Positions 1 to 13,421 of a DNA stretch of 64,000 nt are shown in pieces. The stretch lies in NCBI GenBank assembly GCA_002943765.1, contig PQWQ01000026.1, forward strand, positions 434,001 through 498,000. The letters are read 5' to 3'. The notes under the pieces were generated by a model. The model saw only the letters and a program-made list of their open reading frames with translations, did not search any database and was not told the DNA's origin. This DNA comes from Psoroptes ovis (lineage: Eukaryota > Arthropoda > Arachnida > Sarcoptiformes > Psoroptidae). Positions within the stretch are counted from its first letter, which is position 1, and every line of letters begins with the position of its first letter. A program made the translations under genes and the position numbers.

Positions 1-1245
1 TAATGAATAATGAAAAGTAAATAAACAGCTGTATTATTTCGATGTATATCATTATCTACGTCGATCGGAATCTTTATTCAATGATCTGTTGTCGTTGTTT
101 GAATAGTTAGAATCATGAACATCAACGCAAAATAAAAGAAATTCTTAAGAGAAATGTATTAATTCCAAAAAAAAAGAATAAAATCAATAAATAAATTTGT
201 TCATTTATTGTGATTCAATTCAATTCAATTCCATTCTATCTAGGGTTATATTATCTATTTCAAAAGTTCATTGACTGATTATTCTTATTTGTGAAAATAC
301 ACACACAAAATTCAAATGTTAATATTCTCAATGAATGATAAATTTGAAAATAATTTCATCGAATTTTTGTTGTATATCTATGTTTATGGGAAATAAGAAA
401 AGTGAACAGAAAACCTAAATAATCATGCATTACTAAATAATGATACCAAAATTGTATTGAAAATACCCAAATGATTTGTGTTGTTATCCTCATGATTATT
501 ATTATTATCATTTTTAAAGAAGAATAAAAATAAAATTCATGATAAAATTTAAATTGGAAAAATTTAAAATTTTAAAATTCAAATCCTTGAAGAACATATT
601 TAAAATACTCGATATTCACAAATTCGCAAATTTTTAAATAAATGCCAACAGCTGTAGCTGTGTAATACTGATATATTTTCAATAATAATTCCAATAATAA
701 CAATCGAAAATGTTTGCCTTTTGAATTTTCAAAAAAAAAATATTGAAAAGAATAAATTGATTTTCATTTCAATCATTTATTCTATTCAATCAATTGATAC
801 TGTATTCCTGATCATTTTAAATTAATTTTGAATAATAATTCCAATACAAACAAACACGATTTTCATGAAATAAAACCTCTGAATAAACCTATGAATAAGA
901 AAAAATTAAATTTAAATTTGAAATTTGACTTATTCCAGTATCATTATTTCAATAAAGATACATTTTGAATTTAATTTTTTCATTTGAAAAAATTCAATTT
1001 TATTCAATTTTATTCAATGAATTCCAGATAAACAAGGCATTTTTCTTCTTGTTTGTACTCAAAAAATTTCTAATGAAAATTTAATTAAATTTTCAAATTC
1101 AAAAAGAAAAAAAAATTCATATTTTTCTCCTTTATTGTTGTTGTTGTTGTTTGCTGTATAAATTCAGTGTTTGCTGCACATATTGTATGCTTTTCGAAGG
1201 GTTTAAACCTTGTGTATGTGTGTTTATAATTTGAGAAAAAAAAAA
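1..1245. other. AT-rich non-coding stretch upstream of PA28-like gene
   Basis: I see no gene here. The stretch is simple AT-rich sequence with A and T runs and short tandem repeats (TTG repeats near 1135-1155). A TATAAA occurs at 1157-1162, about 85 bases before the chosen start codon of the next gene, and could belong to its promoter, but TATA-like words are frequent at this base composition. Confidence 0.5.
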
Positions 1246-2235
1246 ATGCATACGTCAAATGATGCGAATCAACAGCTGAAACAAGTCAAAAATAGTAGTA
1301 ATCATAATGATAATTCAGCGAAAATGTCAATAAAATCCGATTGTATTCATGATAAAATAATTGGATTTCAAATGAAAAAATTTATCAATGAAAGTTTTTT
1401 GAATGATTTCAATAAAATTATCAATGAATGGTTGCCTAATACAATAATCGAATTGAATGATTTTTATCAAATATCCGAAGGTGAAATTTCACGTAAAAAT
1501 AATGATTATATTGAAAATATTCTGAATGAATTGAGAGATAATTTTCCATTTAATCATCGAAATGATAATAAAATTATTGAATATTTAAATCGACTTTATG
1601 AAAATGATAATCGAATTGAACAAAATGATCTACCATTCAATAGTTATTCTACCAGATATTATTATTGGCCAAAAAAACAATTATTATCGATGAACATTGA
1701 TTATTATCAACACACATTACGATTACGTGCGATTGTAGAGAAAATTGAAATTAATCTATGGAAATTATCAATAGCTTTAAAATTATTCAATAGAAATGAT
1801 CTCGATAATGATGGTGATGATGAGCAATTAATGAATGTTCATAATCGTGTACAAATGAAAATATTTGAACAAATTCAAACAATACGATCCAGATTAATAA
1901 AAACGATACTATATGATAATAATTGGTTAAATTATTCATTAGAAAGATTAGATATTTATATGAAAATTTTCAATTATCCACAAATAATTGATTTGTATGA
2001 GTATTTGAGTCAATATGAGCAGCAACAATATCATATTTCAAATTATTCAATTAAACAATTACAATTATCGCTAATGTTGTTGCATGATTTGTTGAACAAA
2101 AATAATGACTATCTAAAAATATCGGATTCATTTTATCATTGTCCGTGTTCATCAATCGATAATAATTCATGTTCTAAATTTAAATTATTATTTTCAAATG
2201 AAACCAGCTCTTCATTATCATTCATATACAAATAA
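1246..2235 (+). CDS. Divergent PA28/REG-like proteasome activator subunit (intronless)
   Basis: A 329-residue open frame, single exon. The start is the ATG after a poly-A run; an earlier in-frame ATG at 1216 would add 10 residues. I recognise the PA28 (11S regulator, PSME1-3) fold from order and spacing of motifs: an N-terminal helix with LPNTIIELNDFY (cf. the FPxKLLELDxF motif of the family), a variable linker, a YYWPKKQLL segment matching the start of the second helical half, a long IVEKIEINLWKLSIALKL helix, and a C-terminal helical pair with a NYPQIIDLYEYL segment (family: KYPHVEDYRR) ending in a LHDLLNKN motif (family: LHDMILKN). Known members form heptameric caps on the 20S proteasome. 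The activation loop (GNNFGVSIQEE in the family) is not conserved: an Asn/Asp-rich sequence sits there. The linker is Asn-rich and the protein is about 80 residues longer than usual. AATAAA overlaps the stop region at 2234. Family membership is inferred from remembered motifs. Confidence 0.68.
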   Translation: MHTSNDANQQLKQVKNSSNHNDNSAKMSIKSDCIHDKIIGFQMKKFINESFLNDFNKIINEWLPNTIIELNDFYQISEGEISRKNNDYIENILNELRDNFPFNHRNDNKIIEYLNRLYENDNRIEQNDLPFNSYSTRYYYWPKKQLLSMNIDYYQHTLRLRAIVEKIEINLWKLSIALKLFNRNDLDNDGDDEQLMNVHNRVQMKIFEQIQTIRSRLIKTILYDNNWLNYSLERLDIYMKIFNYPQIIDLYEYLSQYEQQQYHISNYSIKQLQLSLMLLHDLLNKNNDYLKISDSFYHCPCSSIDNNSCSKFKLLFSNETSSSLSFIYK

Positions 2236-2834
2236 TAAAAATAAAATTATCTTGAATTCCATTAAAACATTGTAAATGTGAGTGAATGAATATTTTTGTA
2301 ATTTGAAAAATATGTCCATTTTTTTCAAAGTCTTTGAATCTTTGAAAGTTTCAAAAAGACATTTTCATCAAACACATACATGAAACATTCATTCAATCTC
2401 TTCATTCTATTTGATATATTTTTAATGTATTTATAATAATGATATATACTTATATGTGTCTGAAATGTGTATATGTCTGAATGAATTTAACATTTTCATT
2501 ATCATCATTATATCATTATCACAAAATTTCATTTTTAATCTATTTTCTGCTCACAAATAATGTTGCTGAAATAATGGATAAAGTGAATGAATGTAAAATT
2601 ATAGGGGAAAAAATGATAATAATTATTATTATTATTGTTATTTATGTTGATCATTATATTCATCTATCATATTGAATAGATTTATATGATATTTTCATTG
2701 TGTAAATCAGTATTATTATTATTTATTCATTAAACAAAAACATTAATATAACGGAAATATCATTTTTAGCCATTATTATTATTATTATTATCACTTTTTT
2801 CTGTTATTTTTCTGTTATTTTTCATTATTTCACT

Positions 2835-2857
2835 ATGTGTGTGTGTGTGTGTGTGTG
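2835..2857. repeat. (TG)n microsatellite
   Basis: Uninterrupted TG dinucleotide run of about 11 units. Confidence 0.95.
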
Positions 2858-3185
2858 TATGAGATGCATTATTCATTCATTAATACGCTTTGGTAGATTT
2901 TGGTAGATTGTAATATAATTGTATGTGTACGAGAGAATGGAATGACATTTCCTTAATTTTAATTTTTATTTATTCAAAAATAAAGTGAAAATAAAATAAT
3001 GGAATTATAATAATGATTTTCTTCTCTACAAAATGAATAAATGTGTGAAATTCTCTTTAGGGAATACTATGTATCATCATCATCATGATGATAATCATGT
3101 GATTTGTCCATATAAATAAATGAAATGAATGAATGAATGAAAGTGCAAAGTGGGCAAAAAAAAAAAATTGGACATATTGATAAAT

Positions 3186-3216
3186 GTGTGTATGTGCGTG
3201 TGTGTGTGTGTGTGTG
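3186..3216. repeat. (TG)n microsatellite, interrupted
   Basis: TG run interrupted by TA and CG steps. Confidence 0.9.
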
Positions 3217-3669
3217 AATGTTCTAATGAAATGCTATTATGAATGAATGCATTTGTATATGAATGAATGAATGAATAATTGAATGGTTATAAATGAATAA
3301 TATAAATAAAGATTTATATTACTCAATTCATTATTATTATTATTTGAAATGAATTGAACAATAGCAAAGCACTATTTCTAATGATTTGACTTGTATCTGA
3401 TGCTGTAAAATGTTTTTAGTATGACAATAATGATGATGATTACAATGAATTTGGTCGATGATTTTGGTGTTTTTATATATGAAATTTTTATGAAAAGAGG
3501 AAAATTTATACCAGAAAAAAAGGAATAAATAAATTAAAATTAAATTATTGTATCATTTTAAATAAGAATTATTTGAAAACAGGAAATTTACTTTATATTT
3601 GATACATTTATGAGAAAAAAAAATTGAAATTCAAACAAATAAAAGTATCATTGATGATGATTATATTTA

Positions 3670-3721
3670 GGTTGTCCGAAAAGTTCTGGTCGATTTTCAT
3701 GAACAACTCTATTGGTTAAGC
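3670..3721 (+). mobile_element. Truncated mariner-type MITE (copy 1)
   Basis: Begins GGTTGTCCGAAAAGTTCTGG directly after a TA and carries the same interior as the intact copies, but lacks the right-hand terminal inverted repeat; similarity stops after the internal ATTGGTTAAG. Confidence 0.65.
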
Positions 3722-6650
3722 ATCAGTATAAATATAATCATCAGTAAAGTTTGCTTCACTGCAATAATTGTAAATGATAATATAATGAGCGAATGCAATT
3801 TGTAATGTCGTAACTTTTGTTTTTTGTTTATTTTTTTTTCGAATCAATTTCATTGAATATTCTTGAAATTTCAAATTGTGAATTTTGAAAAAAATTTTAA
3901 AAAATTTCAGTTGAGTAATGTCAAGTCATTAGTGTGCAAATGAAATAATGATTTATTCCAGTTTCTGTCATAGAATCTCTAAAAAAATATTATTTTTCAT
4001 TAATTTTCAAATGAAATTAATTACAAAAATTGTGCCAATTTCACCGAGAAAAAATTTGCATCAAATTCTGTCCACCAAGGGGCTGAAATTGATGGTAATT
4101 AATGTTGAAAAATTCGAAATAATTCATCAAATTTCAGATATCAAATGATGATATGATAATTAATTTGAATTTTTTTTTGTTGAAGCAGTAAAATTTGATA
4201 TTTATGAATGAGAACACATTTGAAAATTGTGAAAATTTTAATGATCATCATGACTATAGTTTTCGCATCAATTTTATTTCAAATAATTTTTTTTAATGAT
4301 AATTTCAAGGACAAAAATTTGTGAATAAATTCAAGAGGTAGTCAGGTTTTAAAATCATTCGAAAAATGACAATTGTCAAATGTCAAAATGTCGTATCAAT
4401 TTGATATGATTGGTTTTGCTATTTATTCTCTTTGATATTTGTGGCTGTTCTTTGTAGGCTTTCTATTCATGGCATTTATCCTTGAAATTTTTTTTTGTGA
4501 ATTTGACACATTTTCGTTATTTTTATTCGATTTCCACTTATTTTTATGTATGTCATGTGTTTGTCAGCGAAAATAATCAACAATCGATCAATCAATTTCC
4601 GAAATCGAAAAACGTTTGAAGAAAACCGAGAAATTCAATTTTGAAAATTGAAAATTGAAATTAAGTGTTTCCGATCATCATGAATTTTCGATGTTTTAGT
4701 TTCATTTCGTTTCATTCGTTTGTTTTTCCACATTTTCGCTAAACCAATCACCACAAATAAACAACAATAACAACAACAATAAAATTTGAAATAAATTAAA
4801 TCATACGAAATAACTGATGTGCCGAAACTAGCATGAAATTCTAGAATTCCTTGATAGATTCCGGCCCCTGAAATTGGCAGCGAAATTAAAATTAAGTCAA
4901 TTCATTTGGCAAACAGACTGCATTATGTTTCCTCCTAAAGGCTTTCAATGAATTTCAATGAAGGTAAAATTGCATTTTTCTCGTTGATTTAGTCGTTGTT
5001 GTTGTTGTTTTTTCCATTGAAAACAATCAATTTTTTCCTCGAATTTATATCAATACATGAATAACCAAATTGAAAGAACACACCCACACTAAGCGTATTG
5101 AATGAATGAATGCAAATGAATTTCGATGATTGAATCGTTTGAAATTGATTATTTCAATGTCGAATCAACGACACAATAATAATCGATGGATTTCTACGAA
5201 GAAAACCAAAATATTCCAAAAAATTGATCACAAATGAATTTATCTATAAAGATGAAAATTCAAGAATTTTCAAAAATTTATTTTTTCCAAAAATAAAAAT
5301 CTAATTTGAATATGGAAATTTAGATATTTGAATTCCATTATTATAATCATATGGCGGTTTTTTTTGCGGTGTTTTTGACAAATTATTATTTCTTGCTTTT
5401 GCTTCGAATAATGCAATACAACGATTAAGATATCAAAGATGAATTGATGAAAAAAATTCCCAAAAATATTCTTTTGGAAATCAATCGAATCGATAATAAT
5501 AATATTGAATGCTGAATCAAGCAATTGTTTATGCTAAATTGCAAAAAATTTTTCAAATGAAATTCCATAAAGAAATATCTGAAGATTGAAAATTGTTGTA
5601 TTGTTATCCATTGTTGATCATCCATAGAATATCTTTGAATGAAATTTCAATGATAATAATAATCTTTTTGTACCCGAGAAGAAAGCAAAAAATTTGTTTG
5701 ATCATGAAATTTGATATAAATATATACGAAAATGGAAATATTTCTCAAAATAGATTTATTTATTTGATTCGAAAATAGATTCTCCATTGAATTATTATTA
5801 TCATAATCATCATCAACGTCATCATCATCTATTTCTCTCGAAATAAACATTTATTACTTTTGATTTTCATTTATTTTATGTGTTTCCATGAATCTATTTA
5901 TTTATGCAAAATTAATTTTCTTTTGTTTTGTTTGTTTGTTTGTTCACAAACAAACATAGAAACATAAATTGATTCAAAAGTTTAATTCACAAAAAATAGA
6001 TTGAATGAATGAAATTGAATGAATAGAAAATAGAACTATTCTTAAAGATCTAAGACTAATTAGATTCATTATTATTATTATTAATGAATGAATGGTTAAT
6101 AATTATGAAAATTATGGCAATCATTGTGCCCTGAAATCATTATTAATAATGTTTTTTTATTCTTGTTTCTTTGACTTTTTTCTTCTTTATATATTTCAAA
6201 TGATGAACCATTCTTCCAAATTTGATTTGGATTTTTTTTTCTATGAAATATCAAAATTTAAATGAATAAAAGACTTCTCATTATCATCATTGCATGAATA
6301 TTCATATTTTTTTGATATTTTTCAAATGATAAAATCATCACGAAAAAATAAATGGTGATAATATCCATTTTGAGAAATGACAGAATTTTTTCCGTTTCTT
6401 TTTTTACTTTCTTGGCCTAAGTTAATGAAAATTTCATTTTAAATATTTTCTTTTTTTTTTGTTTGTTTGTTTGATGTCATCATCATCATCATATATTTAT
6501 TTAATGCTTACTGTGTGATGTGTCGTTTGTCGTTTGATGTTTTTGTGTGTCGGTTGTTGTTGTTGTTGTTCCATTGCGAGAATAATAATGAGAGAGAGAA
6601 ACGAATAAAATTGAAATGAAAAAAAAAAATAAATTTAATTCAACTAAATT

Positions 6651-6664
6651 TGACGCCTGCGTCA
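6651..6664. promoter_or_regulatory. Palindromic TGACGC-CT-GCGTCA site
   Basis: Two TGACGC half sites face each other across two bases, the half-site form recognised by CREB/ATF-type bZIP proteins. It is the only clear GC-containing palindrome for several kilobases, but no gene adjoins it, so a regulatory role is speculative. Confidence 0.25.
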
Positions 6665-6735
6665 TAAATAATCATCATTTGATGATAATTTTAAACATTT
6701 CAATTCATTCATACATGCACACATATATAATAATA

Positions 6736-6811
6736 GGTTGTCCGAAAAGTTCTGGCCAATTTTCATAAGCAACTCTATCGTGATTAAGCGGAATAAATTT
6801 TTCGGACAACC
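6736..6811 (+). mobile_element. Mariner-type MITE, 76 bp (copy 2, type A)
   Basis: Starts GGTTGTCCGAAAAGTTCTGG, ends with the inverted counterpart (TTTTTCGGACAACC) and is flanked by TA on both sides, as expected of a Tc1/mariner target-site duplication. The interior holds the type A words AACTCTATCG and AAGCGGAAT. There is no coding capacity. Confidence 0.8.
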
Positions 6812-7930
6812 TAAAAATTTAAAATACACTTTCTTTTACCAGTTATTATTGTCGTTTATTATTACTGTTATTGTTACTATTATCATCAAAATAATAACAT
6901 ACACACACCAACCATGACCATAAATTGAATGTTTCTTTTACATCAATTGTTGCTGTTGTTGTTTGTATAGTTCGTTGAATCCTCTATCGCTGGTTATGTG
7001 CATTTTCATTTTCACTAAATTTGATCGAAAAATAACCAACCGAACATGTATCGCTTTATGTTAATCGGATTCATTCATTCAGTATGTAATGTTGTTCAGT
7101 GTTTAGTCATGATTATGTTTTTTGATCGCAACTTTGAAATAAATTTTGAAAAAAAATAATGATTATATTTTCATCTGTTATTTTCTCAAATAAATATTGA
7201 TTCCGCTGTTATTTATTATTATTTGTTGAGATGCGATAATTTTTTTTTTTCAAAATTTTGAATTATTATATTGAATAAATAATGAAACTAGTTGAAATCT
7301 GGTAAAATGATGAAAATCCGGCCCGGAATTAATTAATTTTTGTGTGTTTAATATTTTGATTTAAAAATTTTTTGAATTAAAAGTTAAACATAATAACTCA
7401 TCACTTATACGTCAATTTATTAGCCCGGCCAGCTGATAATCATCAATCAAGATTTGTTCGGCAAAATTTTCAACAATTTTCAGCGGGTTTCCCAAAAATT
7501 TTATTGCGATGAAACTGAATGAATTTCCAAAATTAGATTTGTTTGTGAAATGTTTCAAATGATTTTTGATAATTTATTAATGAATATTTCCGATTATATG
7601 CTTTGATTGATTATTCAAAAAAATTTTCTTACCATTTTCAAGGTAAATCAATTGATTTAAACAAATTTGAAAAGTGTTCAATTGCTTTCATTATGATATT
7701 TGAAAATAGAAACCGAAACAAACACTCGAAACAAAATTAGAATTCATTCATTTATTTTTCCATTTTACACATTCAAAAAGTGTTTGGTATGAAAAAAAAT
7801 GAAATGTATTCATTGTTCCACAAGAATGAATTTTAACGAATCAAATCAAATAATAACAAAATATAATTAAAATGATAATAATAATTGTTTGCCATTTTAT
7901 TTAGCTTGAATTTTTTTTAAATATATATTA

Positions 7931-8005
7931 GCTTGTCCCATAAGTTCTTGCTGTTTTTCAAATGAAAAAAAAATTTAAAAAACGACAAGAACTTATCGGA
8001 CAACC
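7931..8005 (+). mobile_element. Mariner-type MITE, ~75 bp (copy 3, diverged type B)
   Basis: Left end GCTTGTCCCATAAGTTCTTG and right end CAAGAACTTATCGGACAACC are inverted copies around an A-rich centre. TA precedes the left end; the right-hand TA appears mutated. The end sequences read CTTATCGG rather than CTTTTCGG. Confidence 0.65.
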
Positions 8006-10089
8006 CAATACTTCATTTCAGTATATTATTACAGCATTGAATTGTAGAATTGAGTACGAAATTCATTCATTTATAGGAATGAATAATTTCAAATATTTTG
8101 ATAGAATCACAAATACCAACACATTAAATACAAAAAATAAAGGAATTACATTGCAAACACCAACAAACACCAGCCATTTACAGAATTTCCGAAGCCATTG
8201 AACTTATTAATGTTATAATAATCATTATTATTACCATTATTATTATTTATAATTGATTATTATTTATTAGATTTAGATTCATTTATAGTTTGTTTTGCTT
8301 CCCATTTTAGACTAATTTATACTTTTTTTCAAATCACACTATTCCAGCTACTTACATACTGCCTATTAACACATGCTTATTAATGGGAAAATGTATTTTA
8401 CAATGTCTATACGTTTGTGTCTGTGTTTGTTTAATTTTTTATATTTATTATCAAATATTAATCATTCATTGTGATTCATTGATTCGCATTTATCCATTTA
8501 ACTTTTTCATTAAATATTATATCATTGAGTGTAAATGAAAACGACAACAATAATAGCAACAACAACAAGTATAAACTATAAACTTGAACTATTTAATGAT
8601 TATAATTATGATTAAAGTATCGATAAAAACAAATAAATAAATAATAATTTAAAAGTGTATCGAAAATATTTTTTTCAAACATATTTAAAGTTCAAAGTTA
8701 TTTACGAGAAAAAAAAAGATGAAAGTTTTCAAGATTATAATCATTATTATTATTTCGTTATTTTCATCAATACCATATTGAATTTCTTTGAAGATATTCT
8801 TAAACAGATAATGATAATGTTAAAATGCATTCGTTTATATGCTTTTTATATTTTCAAAAAATAATTAAATAATGAAATTGATAAAAGAGGGCAATGAACA
8901 TTTCGAGATGATTCTCGTGAATATTGATATTTTCATTTTAAAAAAAATAGAAAAATTTAATTAAAATTTCATTTTTATCATTCACTCTTACTCCTACAAA
9001 ATCATCAAATCATTAATTTAAATGAATGAAAAATGGATTTAATGATTCTCCGAAAATTTCCCCGAATCAAAATGATTTAACAAAAACACCCGAAGAAAGA
9101 AAAATCTCGCAGCTGAAATTTCGATCAATTTTTTTTTCATTTCATTTCATTCATTTTTCGTTCCACCATTAATCAATATACGAATTTGAAATTTCGTAAA
9201 AATTTCAAAAAAAAATTCTTACATTTATATCGAAGATTCAAGCTGAAACAGCAGTGCTTTTAATTGAACTTTTATGTTTGAATTTGAAATTTGAAATAAT
9301 AATAATAATGATTTCTCATAATTCTTTACTTTTCACTTATTTACTTACAATGTATCAAATTCATATCAAATAAAATTCATATTTTTAAATGATCAAAGTA
9401 ATGAATTTCAGTGTGTGTGTTTGTGTGTATGTCAAAAACATTGATATAGATAATGGTGTTTTTTTGTTTTTCATTTGTTTGCGAATGAATGAATCGGTCG
9501 TCATCTTTATTTAATGACAAACCATGTAAAATTTTAAAGCAAAATTCTATTTTTGTTCAAAAAAGTGAAATTTCCGAAATTTCTCTTTCTTATTTCATAT
9601 TTTGTTTCACACAAAATTTCACACAAATTTTGGCACTAATTTATGATGATTTCAATGTACGTTCGATGAAAGGTTTTGAAATTGAATCGTAATTTTTATT
9701 TGAAAATTTTCTTCCAAGAAATTTTCTTCGCCGTCAAATCAAATACATTCAAAAATGAATTTTTCGAAAAAAAAATATTTTTCTTAAAAATTATTTTTCG
9801 AAAAATCATTTCATTCCAATTAACAGAGAGAGAAAGGGAGAAGAGAGATAGGGTTATAGTTTGTATGGTGAACGAAAAAGAAAAATGAAATTTCAATCAA
9901 TGTAAGGAAAAAAAAGGTCGAAGAACTTTGAAAAATTTTTTTTTTCAATTCAATGTTTTAGATATGGTGACTGTCAATTCAATGTCTTTTTAAATGTCTA
10001 TGAGCATTTGGTCTTTGTAAATGTCTTATAAGAACTGTCTGATAAACTATGTGTAATATGTGGCGATGTATCGCTGTATATGATGTACA

Positions 10090-10300
10090 AATGATGATGA
10101 TGATGATAATAATAATAATAATAATAATGATAATATTGTAATAATATCATTAATAATAACTAAAAATAATGATATTTACAGTAATAATAATCGAAATAAT
10201 AATAATAATAATAATTTTCTCTTTTATGGATTTGAAATTTGAAATTATCGCCATTATTATTATTATTACTGTAATAATAATAATAATTATTATTATTACA
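10090..10300. repeat. ATA/ATT trinucleotide repeat cluster with a perfect palindrome
   Basis: Runs of GAT/AAT, then AAT repeats on both strands. 10253-10269 and 10271-10287 are perfect 17-base inverted copies around a single central T, giving a near-zero-loop hairpin. Confidence 0.85.
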
Positions 10301-12358
10301 AGAATTATCGGCCAAAAAAAAATGAAATCCTAATAATTATTTAAGAAAATCATACACAGAAAAATAATTCGTTGAAAGAATCATTTATTTCTTTCTGCCG
10401 TTTAGTACATCCGAAAATATTATTATTATTATTGTTATTATTATTTGATATTTTTGATTTATTATTTATTTATATTTTTGATTATATTTATTTCCGATTG
10501 AATCGTGGAAATTTCAAGAAAAAAAAAGTAAGTAAAATTAGAATTGAGAGGAGAAAATTAGAAATCCAAGATCAAATATCGAATTGAATTTTGTTTTCTT
10601 CTTCTTGAAATTATTTTCATTCAGAAAATCTCATTTCGATTGTTTCTGGCAGCGATTATTATTTATCATTCATTTAATTCATTGAATTGAATTCATTTAT
10701 TCATTGAATATATATATATGTTCGGTGAAATTCAAATATGATTCAATCCAATTTGAATTCATTCATTTATTCATTCGCTTATTTTGCATATAAACAGATA
10801 TATTCAGACGGATATGGCAAAAATTTTATAAATTTTACCGAATTCTAACAAATTTAATTGAATGAATTTATTTAGTCAAATGAAAATATGAATAAAATTT
10901 CATTATTTTCATTCATATAAATTCATATGAAAACTTTTTAATAAAATAAACTGGAAAAAAATAATGATGATAATAATAATTATATCATTATTATTATCAT
11001 TATTGTTTATACGTGATTTAAATCATTAATATTTTTTTTTTAATATTTCCCACTAAAATGTACAAATATTGAATTGAAATATTCATTCATTGAATCGTAC
11101 ATACAATTGAAGATATGCACATGTGTGTGTGCGTGTGTGTGTATGTGCACAAAGCACATGTACAAATATATTAATGTATGAATGTATAAAACATGATTGT
11201 ATAATTGAACATGAAAAAATATCAAAAGGTCAAACTAATTGATCAAATTATTTGAATTTTATTCTATTTTTTTTCTTCAAAATAAATTTAAAATTCAAAA
11301 CAAAATTCGATGCCATTTAACAGGCTGAACCATTTCCGACGATTATTTTCTATTATCTGTTGTTTATAAATACAAGTTCTTTGTTTGTTTACACCATCGG
11401 TGCACTATTTGTTTGGTAAAATGAATAAAAATATCTTTGAAAATTGTTCAAACAGATATTTGTACTGTTCACTATGGGCAAAAGTTTATCATTAATTACA
11501 TATTTTGAACAACAAAATAAAAAATCAAAGAACAATTAATGCTACTACCAGTATACAAATAGCAGTGATATCCGATGTCAATGCCTTGACCATTCATAAA
11601 TTGTACACCAAAAAAAAAGTGTCAAATTGTACCAGATCAAAAATGCCAGAAAAAATTCAATTTCCGTTCAATGAAAAGCGGAAAGGAATGATATAATATT
11701 TCAGTGAAATATTGTTTTGTTTTTTATGTATTTATTATTTTTGAATTATGTGATAATACATTGAAATATATCGAAAAAAAAGTTATTTAATCATAAATTT
11801 TGAGCTGAAAATTTTTCGAAAAAATATGTGAAATGTGAATGTGAAAAAGTTTTTTTTTTTGACAAAAATTTGAAAATTGTTCAAATAATTATTATGATGA
11901 CGATGCGAACAAGCTGGTATCATTTAGGTGTGTGTGTTTGTGTAAGTTTGGTTGGTTGTCCAAGCTCAAATGGCTATCAGCCAACATGTGATAGTCATGG
12001 ACAATATGTGACAATGGTCTCTGTTTGTGTAAACTTGGCTATGCATAGCTATAGCCAAGCAATGCATAGCTTTCCAATTATGAGATTTAAATGATCAAAA
12101 TAATGGTGGCAATGACACTAAATATTTTGAAGAAAAAAAACAAAGATTTTCAAAAATCAAAAAAAAAAAAAAAAAATTTCAAAAAATCTTTGAAAAAGAT
12201 AAGCTTGAATGGTCTTAGCATGATGATGATGACGATGTCTTAGATATTTTAAGAAAATAAATAAATAAATGAATTTTCTATTATTTTGTTTTTGTGTTTT
12301 GCTTTGCTTTGCTTGAAAAAAATAAAATAAAATACAAAATTGCAATTTAAATTTAAAA

Positions 12359-12376
12359 CACACACACACACACACA
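12359..12376. repeat. (CA)n microsatellite
   Basis: Nine uninterrupted CA units. Confidence 0.9.
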
Positions 12377-13051
12377 TTGTTTTAGTAATATTTGTTTCTT
12401 TTTCTTCAAAAATAAGCGACAATTGTCATTCTCGAATTGTCAACTTGCAAAATATTTTGTGCACATATGTGCCATGGCATACACACACAAAAATCTTACA
12501 AACAAACAACAAGAATCAAATGAAAAAATAACAAAACAAAAATTAAATTCTCTTGGATATTTTTTTTGGTTCAAAATCATTTTCTCTCTGTGTGTTTTTT
12601 TTTTTTTAATATAAATAAGAAATGAAATGTGAAAAATTCGTTTGAATTTCAAATGAATTTGAAATTCATTTTGTTCGTTTGTTTGTTTGACAAATTCGTA
12701 CAAACATAGAGTACACGATGTTATACAATTAATCATTTCATATAAGTACATTTCAAAATGAAAAAAAAAAGGAAAAATTCAAAACTTCAAAATTGATATT
12801 TTGTACTTTGAAAATATATTATGTTTTTCATTATTACTATGAATGTATATGTGATTATAATATAATTAAATTCACATTTACATTTTGTCATTTGTCGCTT
12901 GTTTTGAATGATGAATATCATTTTGAAACAACTTTTCACATTTTGTTTATGGTCATTTTTTTTAGTGCATTTTGATAATACGAGAATTCATTTGATTGTT
13001 TTTTTTTGTTTTTTTTCTTTTTGATATGCAAAATTCATTGTTGAAATAGCA

Positions 13052-13129
13052 GGCTCATGTCCGAAAAGTTCATTACGCTTAATCAATAGAGTTACCACAT
13101 GAAAATTGGTCAGAACTTTTTGGACAACC
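13052..13129 (-). mobile_element. Mariner-type MITE, ~78 bp (copy 4, type A)
   Basis: Reverse-orientation type A copy: the interior reads CATTACGCTTAATCAATAGA, complementary to the interior of copy 2, and the right end is TTTTTGGACAACC followed by TA. The left end is decayed (GGCTCATGTCCG). Confidence 0.75.
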
Positions 13130-13421
13130 TAATACAATTTTCAAATTTAGTGTATTGCGCATGATGGATGTTAACATGATTCATTTTTTGAAACACAAAT
13201 GATTAATTAATTTTAATTAAATTGTTTAATTTTCTTTGGTCCATAACACAGATATGAATGCGAAAAAAAGATATGAACGTTTATCAAAGCAATAAAATAT
13301 ATTAATTTCATGAAAATTAATAATTAATCTCATGTTTAATTGGAAAAATATATGATGAAAATTCATCATTATTATTATTATTCACTACTGTTGATATCAT
13401 CGATTGATATTTATCGATAAA

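Larger units (their letters stand above)
2236..13421. other. Gene-poor region with microsatellites and MITEs
   Basis: No reading frame here looks like a protein; all frames over 60 codons are Phe/Ile/Lys/Asn-rich translations of AT-rich DNA with no recognisable domain. Contents are mariner-type MITEs (listed separately), TG and CA runs, ATA/ATT trinucleotide runs and AT-rich palindromes. A gene with very small exons cannot be excluded by eye. Confidence 0.6.

Noticed and set aside
3948..4148. 66-codon frame (MIYSSFCHRISKK)
   Set aside because: No domain, no conserved composition, and surrounding sequence is AT-rich filler.
12440..12751. Minus-strand frame of 103 codons
   Set aside because: Phe/Lys/Cys-rich translation of CA repeats and T runs, no splice or domain support.
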